NCBI GenBank assembly: GCA_031178305.1 | Contig: JAPSJG010000309.1 | Coordinates: 1-5,014 of the forward strand | DNA length: 5,014 bases | DNA from: Sinorhizobium sp. | Lineage (GTDB): Bacteria; Pseudomonadota; Alphaproteobacteria; Rhizobiales; Rhizobiaceae | Direction: 5' to 3' | In this document: one piece after another, positions 1-4,954 of the stretch | Layout of the letters: each line of letters begins with the position of its first letter | Numbering within the stretch: the first letter of the stretch is position 1 | Made by a program: the position numbers and the translations under genes | The notes under the pieces: model-generated | What the model was told of the DNA's origin: nothing | Database searches by the model: none | Seen by the model: only the letters and a program-made list of their open reading frames with translations

Positions 1-642
1 GAGAATGCGGGTCCGTTTCTAGGCACGGTCGCTACCAGCCTCACGCCCGCCCTGATCCAAACCCTGGTTTTCCTTGCGGCACTGGTCCTGTTTCTGCTCG
101 GCCGCATCCATCTTCGCAGCACCGTGATCCTTGCCCTCCCGAGCCGCTCGGAGCGTCTTGGTGCAATTCGGATCATGAATGCGATCGAGGAGGCTCTAAC
201 GCGATATTTCGCGACCACGAGCCTGATCTACATGGCGCTCGGTGCGTTCACGATGGTGATTGCCTTGATTGGCGGGCTGCCGATGGCGCCCCTGTGGGGG
301 CTCTTCGCTTTCGTCTCCAGCTACATTCCCTATCTTGGCGCGACATTCATGACGCTCTCGCTGGTGGTCGGCGGCTTGATGATCCATGACACGCTGATCA
401 TTGCCTTGGCGCCGGTGATCGCCTTCACAATCGTTCACCTCGCGATGGAAAATTTCTTTGTGCCGGCGATCCTCGGGCAGCGCTTCGAGATGAACCCGTT
501 CCTCATCTTTATCGCGATAATCTTTTGGACATGGATGTGGGGAGCGGTCGGAGCAATCCTTGCCATGCCGCTCGCGCTGATCGCAGTGACTTTCTTCGAA
601 CAGATTCGCCAACCGTCGAACGAGCCACAGTTGCCGGGGTAA
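1..642 (+). CDS. AI-2E family transporter (PerM/UPF0118-like), 5'-truncated
   Basis: The reading frame is open from the first base to a TAA at 640-642, giving the last 213 residues of a polytopic inner-membrane protein; the N-terminal part lies before the window. Visible hydrophobic segments are at about residues 20-35, 72-92, 97-125 and 130-148, with a final pair at 164-198. The family's C-terminal signature is present: an alternating aromatic/Trp stretch (WTWMWG, 176-181), then Gly-rich AVGAILAMPL (182-191), preceded by an NFFVPAILGQR-like loop (151-161). Members of this family include the TqsA autoinducer-2 exporter and Na+/H+ antiporters, so the name does not fix the substrate; here it is unknown. 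The gene converges on phyR with an 85-bp gap and shows no obvious functional link to it. The family call is confident and the function is open. Confidence 0.88.
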   Translation, partial: ENAGPFLGTVATSLTPALIQTLVFLAALVLFLLGRIHLRSTVILALPSRSERLGAIRIMNAIEEALTRYFATTSLIYMALGAFTMVIALIGGLPMAPLWGLFAFVSSYIPYLGATFMTLSLVVGGLMIHDTLIIALAPVIAFTIVHLAMENFFVPAILGQRFEMNPFLIFIAIIFWTWMWGAVGAILAMPLALIAVTFFEQIRQPSNEPQLPG

Positions 643-661
643 TGTTTGACGACAGATCACG

Positions 662-699
662 ATGAGGCGGATCGACCTTAGTAGCGCCGGGCGTCTCAT
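662..699. terminator. weak hairpin between convergent genes
   Basis: Bases 662-669 (ATGAGGCG) can pair with 692-699 (CGTCTCAT), giving 8 pairs including one G-U, around a 22-base loop. It lies between the convergent ends of the AI-2E transporter gene (stop at 642) and phyR (stop at 728). There is no T-tract on either strand, so a terminator role is inferred mainly from position. Confidence 0.25.
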
Positions 700-727
700 T
701 GCACGCACCAACACCGCACAAAGAAGA

Positions 728-1525
728 TCAGCGGCTGGCGGCGTGTGCCTGTTCGTCGAAGAACAGCGCCTGGCTGATCAGCGCTTTCACCATCTCCGGA
801 TTGAACGGCTTCGTGACCAGAAAGGCAGGCTCCGGCTTGTTGCCGGTCAGGAGCCGTTCCGGGAAGGCGGTGATGAAGATAACCGGGACGGCCGCTTCGG
901 TAAGGATTTCGTTGACCGCGTCGACGCCGGAACTGCCATCGGCAAGCTGGATGTCCGCCAGGACCATCTTCGGCGACGTCTCGCGATAGAGGTCGAGCGC
1001 CTCCTTGTGCGTGCGGGCGATCCCGGTCACCCGATGGCCGAGGCTTGTCACCATATCTTCGATGTCCATGGCGATCAGCGGTTCGTCCTCGATGATCATG
1101 ACGTCGGTCGTCACCTGGCGCGAAATCTCCGCCGATGCATCTGCAAGCAGTCTGGAGAAACCGCCCTGTTCAAGGCCCATTATCTCCGCTGCCTCGCTTA
1201 TCGAGAAGCCCTCGACGGCAACGAGCAGAAACGCCTGCCGCGGCGCTGGCGCCATCAGCGACAGGTTGGCCGCCGCCTTCCGTTCCCAGGCGAAGGGCGA
1301 AGTCAGTTGAGACCGGTCCACCTTCAGCTTGTCGAACAGCGAGCAGAACAGCTTGTAGAGACTGAGGCGGTCGTTCGAAGCCGTCGGGAAGAGCGTGATG
1401 TCTTCGATCAGTGCTTCCAGGACGGCGGCGACATAGGCATCGCCGGCCGCTTGCGACCCGGTGACAGCGCGAGCGTAGCGTCGCAGATAGGGCAGATGGG
1501 GCGCAATCCTCGTGGAAAGTGACAT
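728..1525 (-). CDS. phyR: PhyR-type response regulator (sigma-factor mimic, anti-anti-sigma factor)
   Basis: This encodes 265 residues, the usual length for PhyR. Residues 1 to about 138 form the sigma-like domain, with a sigma2-like part opening with IAPHLPYLRRYARAVTGS and a sigma4-like part around PRQAFLLVAVEGFSISEAAEIMG (95-117). Residues about 140-260 form a receiver domain with the acidic pair E146/D147, phospho-acceptor D191 in VLADIQLADG, T219 in the ITAFPERLLTG stretch, and K239. In the known pathway, a sensor kinase phosphorylates the receiver, the sigma-like domain is exposed, and it binds the anti-sigma factor NepR, freeing the EcfG sigma factor in the cytoplasm. The ATG start has a good ribosome site on the minus strand (AGGAAGG, 6 bases before it). 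It is divergent from nepR with a 174-bp gap. No clean EcfG promoter is seen upstream. All key receiver residues are intact. Confidence 0.95.
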   Translation of the reverse strand: MSLSTRIAPHLPYLRRYARAVTGSQAAGDAYVAAVLEALIEDITLFPTASNDRLSLYKLFCSLFDKLKVDRSQLTSPFAWERKAAANLSLMAPAPRQAFLLVAVEGFSISEAAEIMGLEQGGFSRLLADASAEISRQVTTDVMIIEDEPLIAMDIEDMVTSLGHRVTGIARTHKEALDLYRETSPKMVLADIQLADGSSGVDAVNEILTEAAVPVIFITAFPERLLTGNKPEPAFLVTKPFNPEMVKALISQALFFDEQAHAASR

Positions 1526-1699
1526 TTAGACCTTCCTAAACTATTGTTCCGTTACGGTCTTGCGGACTGTGACGTGCGGTAGGATACGCCAATGTCTTGA
1601 GCACGTCTTTTGAAATTATGGAAAGATTTGAGTAACTGATGATAGCACATGCCGTGAAAGCGATTGAAAGCACGAGCATTTGGTTCCCGGAAACTGACG

Positions 1700-1894
1700 A
1701 TGAATGACTCCTCGAGGAGAGGCGGCGCGCGAGACACCCTCAACCGTCGCCTCGAGAAAGACGATACCAGTAACCAGATTGCTTCGAAGCTGAAGGCACT
1801 TTACCAAGCGGTGGAAAACGAGCCCGTGCCGCAGCGTTTAATCGATCTCCTGGGGCGGCTTGACGAGGCCGAGAAGGCCCAGTCACGCGACTGA
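1700..1894 (+). CDS. nepR: NepR family anti-sigma factor
   Basis: This encodes 64 residues. The C-terminal half (26-58) carries the family core: a first helix IASKLKALYQAV, the EPVP linker (41-44), then RLIDLLGRLDEAE. NepR holds the EcfG sigma factor inactive and is itself bound by phosphorylated PhyR; the EPVP linker joins the two helices that contact both partners. The N-terminal about 20 residues are polar, Arg-rich and probably disordered, as is usual. I chose ATG 1700 with a weak GGAAA site at 1690-1694; an in-frame TTG at 1664 would add 12 residues but has poorer support. It is divergent from phyR. Unusually, no ecfG gene follows: a hairpin and then a convergent lipoprotein gene come next. 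This matches the second, sigma-less NepR/PhyR pair (RsiA2/RsiB2) described in Sinorhizobium meliloti. The family call is firm; orthology to RsiA2 is inferred. Confidence 0.93.
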   Translation: MNDSSRRGGARDTLNRRLEKDDTSNQIASKLKALYQAVENEPVPQRLIDLLGRLDEAEKAQSRD

Positions 1895-1902
1895 GGCCGG
1901 TC

Positions 1903-1932
1903 GGGCGGCTCCCCCCATGGAAGGAGCCGTCC
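1903..1932. terminator. strong hairpin between nepR and the convergent lipoprotein gene
   Basis: Bases 1903-1912 (GGGCGGCTCC) pair with 1923-1932 (GGAGCCGTCC), giving 10 pairs with one G-U, around a 10-base loop. It starts 9 bases after the nepR stop and lies 41 bases beyond the lipoprotein stop on the other strand, so it could end or protect transcripts from both sides. No T-tract follows on either strand, so it is not a classical intrinsic terminator. Confidence 0.5.
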
Positions 1933-1972
1933 TGGCGACCGCAGGAGCATGCTGCGCCAATCACGCTCGCCA

Positions 1973-2221
1973 TCAGCAACGCGCCGTGTAGCGGCGGCCG
2001 AAGCGGTCGCGATAGATGCAATAGCCGGGCTCGTTGGCGCGGCCGATCAAGGCGCCCGCCACGCCGCCGACAGCTGCGCCGACTGCGGCACCTTCCACCT
2101 CGCCTGTAACGGCCCCGCCGATGATTGCGCCTGAGGTGGCGCCGATGGCTGCACCCCGTTCTGTCTGCGTGCAGGCTGCTAAGGGAAGGATCAGGCTTGC
2201 GACGATCAGTATCTTCTTCAT
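1973..2221 (-). CDS. small glycine-zipper lipoprotein
   Basis: This encodes 82 residues. A short basic start (MKK), a hydrophobic stretch (4-13) and a lipobox LAAC ending at C17 form a lipoprotein signal peptide; the mature protein would be lipid-anchored at C17. Residue 18 is Thr, which does not signal inner-membrane retention under the E. coli +2 rule. Residues 23-60 are rich in Gly and Ala with GxxxG-type spacing (GAAIGATSGAIIGGAV...), a glycine-zipper pattern seen in outer-membrane lipoproteins of the SlyB/Rick_17kDa type. The tail YCIYRDRFGRRYTARC (67-82) is basic and aromatic with two Cys (68, 82). The ribosome site AGGAA sits 6 bases before the ATG on the minus strand. An exact EcfG-type promoter lies 230 bp upstream, suggesting general stress control. 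The precise function is unknown, with an envelope structural role most likely. Confidence 0.85.
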   Translation of the reverse strand: MKKILIVASLILPLAACTQTERGAAIGATSGAIIGGAVTGEVEGAAVGAAVGGVAGALIGRANEPGYCIYRDRFGRRYTARC

Positions 2222-2265
2222 GGTGCGTTCCTATCCAATGGTGGTTGACTTTCAGGAGATGCTGA

Positions 2266-2406
2266 CTAGCGCGCGCCTTGTTGAGAGACTTGCTGGCGGG
2301 CGGAACGGGAAAACCGAGCGGAGCAACCGGTCGATGCCAACTCCTCCGGTGACATGACCGAATGTATGTTCGGATGACGCGACCCAAGCGCAACAATGGC
2401 TCGCAT
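2266..2406 (-). CDS. possible small leader ORF, 46 aa, unrecognised
   Basis: On the minus strand, an ATG at 2404-2406 preceded by GGGAG with a 6-base gap opens a 46-residue frame ending 44 bases before the lipoprotein start. It would begin about 40 bases after the expected start of transcripts from the EcfG-type promoter at 2451-2475. The product begins MRAIVALGSRHPNIHS and ends in an Arg/Ser/Gln-rich tail. I recognise no domain, signal peptide or membrane segment. It may equally be an untranslated leader. It is listed because the leader is otherwise unexplained. Confidence 0.22.
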   Translation of the reverse strand: MRAIVALGSRHPNIHSVMSPEELASTGCSARFSRSARQQVSQQGAR

Positions 2407-2450
2407 TCTCATCTCCCATACGCCCCCACGGCGCGTGTTATCATCGCCCA

Positions 2451-2475
2451 AACGCCGACTGGCGTCTTTTGTTCC
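2451..2475 (-). promoter_or_regulatory. EcfG (RpoE2)-type promoter upstream of the lipoprotein gene
   Basis: Reading the minus strand, GGAAC (2475-2471), a 16-base spacer and CGTT (2454-2451) match the general stress sigma factor consensus GGAAC-N16/17-cGTT exactly. It faces the lipoprotein gene, whose ATG is 230 bp downstream. The spacer and -10 region also contain a small inverted repeat (ACGCC-AGTC-GGCGT). The intervening leader may hold a short ORF. The match is direct; the target is inferred from direction and the absence of another minus-strand gene in between. Confidence 0.72.
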
Positions 2476-2546
2476 GCGTCGTCGGCGGAGATGGCGCATA
2501 ACCGTTGCGAGACTGGCCTGATGCTGCGAATAAAGGTCCATTTGGC

Positions 2547-2741
2547 TTAGTTACGCTTCTCCCGCTCGGCCTGCTCGAGTTTTTGAAGAAGATCCTGGAG
2601 GCCCTTGTTTGGCTTTCCTTCGGTATGCATCTCGAGGTCACGTATCGTTCTGCCGATATGCAGATTGTATTTGCGCAATTCCGTCCTTTGCCCGGGAATC
2701 GAGTTTATCGTCTTCCAGATATGCCGCATCGGGATTGCCAT
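2547..2741 (-). CDS. small NepR-like protein, 64 aa, under an EcfG-type promoter
   Basis: This encodes a soluble, charged protein of 64 residues. The N-terminal part starts MAIPMRHIWKTINSIPGQ. The C-terminal part (29-60) lines up by eye with the NepR core encoded at 1700-1894: IGRTIRDLEMHTEGKP against IASKLKALYQAVENEP, then LQDLLQKLEQAE against LIDLLGRLDEAE. About 11 of 33 positions are identical and most others conservative, with one residue missing in the linker. The family's Tyr and second linker Pro are absent, so this is at best a divergent relative. I chose ATG 2741 because GGGGA lies 5 bases before it and an exact EcfG promoter lies just upstream; a longer GTG start at 2771 would fall on or before the likely transcription start. 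If it is a true NepR relative it could bind EcfG or PhyR and give feedback. A chance helical resemblance is possible. Confidence 0.6.
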   Translation of the reverse strand: MAIPMRHIWKTINSIPGQRTELRKYNLHIGRTIRDLEMHTEGKPNKGLQDLLQKLEQAEREKRN

Positions 2742-2771
2742 TTCATTCCCCAAGAGTCTGCTCAGACGCAC

Positions 2772-2796
2772 AACGCCGAGCCGTTTCGAAGGTTCC
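2772..2796 (-). promoter_or_regulatory. EcfG (RpoE2)-type promoter of the NepR-like gene
   Basis: On the minus strand, GGAAC (2796-2792), a 16-base spacer and CGTT (2775-2772) match the consensus exactly. The ATG of the NepR-like gene lies 30 bases beyond the -10 element, leaving a leader of about 20-25 bases that contains its ribosome site. This geometry is typical and supports the ORF being expressed. It is divergent from the DUF1328 promoter, with 105 bp between the two GGAAC boxes. Confidence 0.82.
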
Positions 2797-2901
2797 TGCT
2801 GCGCGACCGGCCTTTTTCCGAAGTTGAGAACCGCATTGTGCTTGCAGCTTGCAAAGCGCGATGCACAGAAATTCGAGTTGCAGAGGAAAAGAATTGCCCT
2901 C

Positions 2902-2927
2902 GGAACAAAGGTGAGACGCCGGGCGTT
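2902..2927 (+). promoter_or_regulatory. EcfG (RpoE2)-type promoter of the DUF1328 gene
   Basis: GGAAC (2902-2906), a 17-base spacer and CGTT (2924-2927) match the general stress sigma factor consensus exactly. The DUF1328 ATG is 34 bases beyond the -10 element, and its strong ribosome site lies inside the short leader. A general stress response role for DUF1328 is inferred from this promoter. Confidence 0.85.
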
Positions 2928-2961
2928 CCAGTCCCAACAAAGGCAGCCAAGGAGATAGAAG

Positions 2962-3126
2962 ATGCTCTATTATGCGCTCATCTTCCTTATCATCGCCATC
3001 ATTGCCGGTGTACTCGGCTTTGGCGGGATCGCCGGCGCTTCGGCTGGTATAGCTCAGGTTCTATTCTTCCTGTTTCTCGTGCTCCTGGTCATTTCGCTCG
3101 TTGCCGGCTTCATTCGCCGAACGTGA
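2962..3126 (+). CDS. DUF1328 family small membrane protein (YtjA-like)
   Basis: This encodes 54 residues, the normal size for DUF1328. It begins MLYYALIFLIIAIIAGVLGF, then a Gly/Ala-rich turn (GGIAGASAGIA, 21-31), a second hydrophobic stretch (32-50) and a short basic end (IRRT). Two transmembrane helices forming an inner-membrane hairpin are expected. The molecular function of the family is not known. The start is clear: AAGGAG at 2949-2954 lies 7 bases before the ATG. An exact EcfG-type promoter just upstream places it in the general stress regulon, next to the phyR-nepR pair. It probably forms a single-gene unit, with a 12-bp hairpin starting 86 bases after its stop. Confidence 0.92.
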   Translation: MLYYALIFLIIAIIAGVLGFGGIAGASAGIAQVLFFLFLVLLVISLVAGFIRRT

Positions 3127-3211
3127 GGGCGCCCAAGCGGCCGGTCGCGGGCGTCCTGACGGGACGGACCGACGTATTGATACCTCGTGCATTGAACGGG
3201 AGCGCCGTCGA

Positions 3212-3242
3212 TGAAGGGGCGAGTTCCTAGCTTGCCCCTTCA
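3212..3242 (+). terminator. 12-bp hairpin downstream of the DUF1328 gene
   Basis: Bases 3212-3223 (TGAAGGGGCGAG) pair with 3231-3242 (CTTGCCCCTTCA), giving 12 pairs with one G-U, around a 7-base loop. It is the strongest hairpin I found in the gap between the DUF1328 gene and the oxidoreductase gene. No T-run follows, so it could be a terminator-like element, a transcript-stabilising 3' structure, or part of an unannotated RNA. Confidence 0.4.
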
Positions 3243-3329
3243 CCGCTTCCGCCAGAATTCTGTTCCCTTGCCCTGACCGGTTCGCTTGGCTATTCATGCG
3301 ACACTCACCGTCAGGAACAGCAAAATCCG

Positions 3330-3419
3330 ATGAAATCCGTGGAACTGCTCGTCAAGCACATCTTCCTTTCAAATCGATGGCTGCTGGTCGGGGAGACGAT
3401 CAGGCATCTGGCTTCGTGA
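3330..3419 (+). CDS. possible 29-aa ORF, unrecognised
   Basis: ATG at 3330 to TGA at 3417-3419. The peptide begins MKSVELLVKHIFLSNRWLLV and ends ETIRHLAS; it is amphipathic with hydrophobic runs. An AGGAA stretch lies upstream (3312-3316) but is rather distant (13 bases). It could be a leader peptide, the remnant of a gene start, or noise. There is no family match I can name. Confidence 0.18.
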   Translation: MKSVELLVKHIFLSNRWLLVGETIRHLAS

Positions 3420-3511
3420 TTTCGGGCTACTCCGCGATCGCTGGAGCAGATCATGAGCAAGTCGAACTAGCAGGGGCGTCGAAACTTTGAATTGGGGGCA
3501 GGGGCATTTCC

Positions 3512-4765
3512 ATGAAAATTGACGTAGTGGTTCTAGGCGCCGGCATCGTCGGCGTTTCCGCCGCCATCCATCTGGCGCGGCGGGGAAAGTCGGTGGTGCT
3601 CATCGACCGGCGCGGCCCCGGCGAGGAGACCTCCTATGGAAACGCCGGCCTCATCCAGCGCGAGGGCGTATTTCCATACGGCTTTCCGCACAATTTCGGC
3701 GCGCTCTTCCGTTACGCGCTGAACAATACCATCGATGCCAGCTATCATTTCCGCGCACTGCCGAGCCTGGTGCCCTTTCTGGCGCGCTACTGGTGGCATT
3801 CAGGCTTCTCCCAGCATCAGCGGATCGCCCATCTTTATGCCCCGCTCATCGAGCATTCGATCGCCGAACATGAGGATCTGATCGCGGCCTCCGGCGCCGG
3901 CGACCTCATTCGCAAGAATGGCTGGATGAAGGTGTTCCGCACCGAGAAGGAACGCGATGCCGCCTACAAGGATGCCGAACGGCTTTCCGCGGGATTCGGC
4001 GTCAACCATCAGAAGCTTTCGACCAGCGAGTTGAAGGCCATGGAACCATCCATCCAGGTGGAACTCGCCGGCGGCCTGCGCTGGACCGATCCCTGGTCGA
4101 TCCGCGATCCGCACAGCCTGAACAAGGCCTATCTCGCCCATTTCCAGTCGCTCGGCGGCCGCCTCGTCTCGGGCGACGCGGCAACCCTCGAGCACATCCT
4201 CGAAGGCGCCGGTTGGCGCATCGCCACGCCGGAGGGGCCACTGGAAGCGCGCGAGGTCGTCGTCGCCCTCGGTCCCTGGGCGGATACGGTCACCCGCAAG
4301 CTCGGCTACCATTTCCCGCTTGCGGTGAAGCGCGGGTACCACATGCATTACGGTACCAAGGACGGCGCCGAGCTCAACAATTGGGTGCTCGACGCCGAGA
4401 AGGGCTATTTCCTTGCGCCGATGCTGCGCGGCATCCGCTTGACAACGGGCGCCGAATTCGCGCTCCGCGACGCGCCGAAAACGCCGGTGCAATTGACGCG
4501 GGCCGAGCGGGTCGCCCGCGATTTCTTCCCGCTCGCTGAGCGGCGGGACGAGGAGCCTTGGATGGGTGCCCGCCCCTGCACGCCGGACATGATGCCGATC
4601 ATCGGAAAGGCGCCGCGCCACGAGGGTCTATGGTTCGCCTTCGGACATGCCCATCACGGCATGACCCTCGGCCCGGTGACCGGCCGGGCACTCGCGGAGG
4701 CCATGATCGGCGAGAAAACCGTGATCGACATCGCACCCTATCGTCCCGAGCGTTTCCTCGCCTGA
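3512..4765 (+). CDS. FAD-dependent oxidoreductase, DadA-type D-amino-acid dehydrogenase family
   Basis: This encodes 417 residues, a complete single-domain-family DAO/DadA protein. The N-terminus has the FAD-binding Rossmann motif GAGIVG (9-14) with acidic D32 at the end of the second strand, followed by the family's ETSYGNAGLI segment (39-48), which approaches the flavin. VALGPWAD (251-258) is the second conserved FAD-contact segment, and GARPCTPDMMPIIG (352-365) plus FGHAHHGMTLGP (377-388) form the C-terminal flavin-binding signature. Family members oxidatively deaminate D-amino acids to 2-oxo acids and ammonia, passing electrons to the respiratory chain at the inner membrane face; related members act on other amines, and the exact substrate cannot be read here. 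The start ATG has AGGGG 7 bases upstream. No partner genes (alanine racemase, RidA, proline racemase) are visible; a RIME-like repeat follows. Confidence 0.88.
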   Translation: MKIDVVVLGAGIVGVSAAIHLARRGKSVVLIDRRGPGEETSYGNAGLIQREGVFPYGFPHNFGALFRYALNNTIDASYHFRALPSLVPFLARYWWHSGFSQHQRIAHLYAPLIEHSIAEHEDLIAASGAGDLIRKNGWMKVFRTEKERDAAYKDAERLSAGFGVNHQKLSTSELKAMEPSIQVELAGGLRWTDPWSIRDPHSLNKAYLAHFQSLGGRLVSGDAATLEHILEGAGWRIATPEGPLEAREVVVALGPWADTVTRKLGYHFPLAVKRGYHMHYGTKDGAELNNWVLDAEKGYFLAPMLRGIRLTTGAEFALRDAPKTPVQLTRAERVARDFFPLAERRDEEPWMGARPCTPDMMPIIGKAPRHEGLWFAFGHAHHGMTLGPVTGRALAEAMIGEKTVIDIAPYRPERFLA

Positions 4766-4784
4766 AGCGTCAGTCGCGAGTTTC

Positions 4785-4890
4785 GCTACAGCGCCGCGCG
4801 TCTTATCAGACGGGCAAAGGTCGCTGTAGCACTTTTGAATCGCTGCATGTCTTTGTCCTTAAATCGAAGTCGATTCAAGGAGACATGCAG
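4785..4890. repeat. RIME-like double-palindrome intergenic repeat
   Basis: Two adjacent palindromes span 106 bp. The first pairs GCTACAGCG (4785-4793) with CGCTGTAGC (4822-4830), with an inner CGTCT-TATC-AGACG stem (4799-4812). The second pairs CTGCATGTCT (4843-4852) with AGACATGCAG (4881-4890), with inner stems CCTT/AAGG and AATCGA/TCGATT. Size and design resemble the Rhizobium-specific intergenic mosaic elements (RIMEs, about 100 bp, two large palindromes), and the sequence looks like a dispersed element I recall from rhizobial intergenic regions. It starts 20 bases after the oxidoreductase stop, so its folded RNA may also end or protect that transcript. Copy number cannot be tested here. 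Confidence 0.72.
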
Positions 4891-4928
4891 TGGCACTTCG
4901 AACGGCCGGAAATTTTTTAGCGCGGGAT

Positions 4929-4954
4929 GGAACCAAGCATAGGCGTGAAGTGTT
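4929..4954 (+). promoter_or_regulatory. candidate EcfG (RpoE2)-type promoter reading out of the window
   Basis: GGAAC (4929-4933), a 17-base spacer and TGTT (4951-4954). It differs from GGAAC-N17-CGTT only at the least conserved base of the -10 box and fits the S. meliloti RpoE2 form GGAAC-N18/19-TT. No ORF start is visible in the remaining 60 bases, so any target gene lies beyond the window edge. Confidence 0.45.

Larger units (their letters stand above)
3127..3511 (+). other. 385-base gap, largely without recognisable genes
   Basis: Apart from the hairpin at 3212-3242, I see no convincing gene. A frame from ATG 3296 to 3490 (64 residues) has no recognisable domain and poor ribosome-site support. 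A shorter frame at 3330-3419 is listed separately. The gap must hold the oxidoreductase promoter, but I cannot point to clear -35/-10 boxes. GGAAC occurs at 3314 and 3341 without a matching -10 element. Confidence 0.5.

Noticed and set aside
662..1522. Long plus-strand open frame (286 aa) opposite phyR
   Set aside because: Arg-rich product with no domain, wholly antisense to a clear PhyR; it is a G+C-driven shadow.
1546..1550. GGAAC on the minus strand just upstream of phyR, as an EcfG -35 box
   Set aside because: No CGTT or TT at the required spacing; the -10 position would fall next to the start codon. The GGAAC at 1683-1687 (-) also lacks a -10 partner.
1582..1607. GGATA-N17-CGTC upstream of nepR as a degenerate EcfG promoter
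   Set aside because: Three mismatches, two of them in the strongly conserved GGAAC box; too weak to call although nepR autoregulation would be plausible.
1664..1699. Upstream TTG start for nepR adding 12 residues
   Set aside because: TTG is a weaker start, the added residues lie outside the conserved core, and the ATG at 1700 gives normal NepR length.
1740..2396. Minus-strand 218-aa open frame covering nepR and the lipoprotein gene
   Set aside because: Extremely Arg/His/Ser-rich low-complexity product, overlapping two well-supported genes in other frames.
2449..2470. Plus-strand ACGCC-GACT-GGCGT followed by CTTTT as an intrinsic terminator
   Set aside because: No plus-strand gene ends nearby, the stem is only 5 bp, and the bases are better explained by the minus-strand EcfG promoter overlapping them.
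2505..3230. Plus-strand 241-aa open frame spanning the NepR-like gene, two promoters and the DUF1328 gene
   Set aside because: No domain, no good ribosome site, and it overlaps an intergenic promoter region and a well-supported small gene in another frame.
3800..4621. Long minus-strand open frame (273 aa) opposite the oxidoreductase gene
   Set aside because: Antisense shadow of a complete DadA-family gene; no recognisable domain in the product.
4900..4920. T-run (ATTTTTT) after CGGCCGG as a terminator for the oxidoreductase gene
   Set aside because: The preceding GC-rich bases do not form a proper stem and loop, and the site lies about 150 bp after the stop codon.
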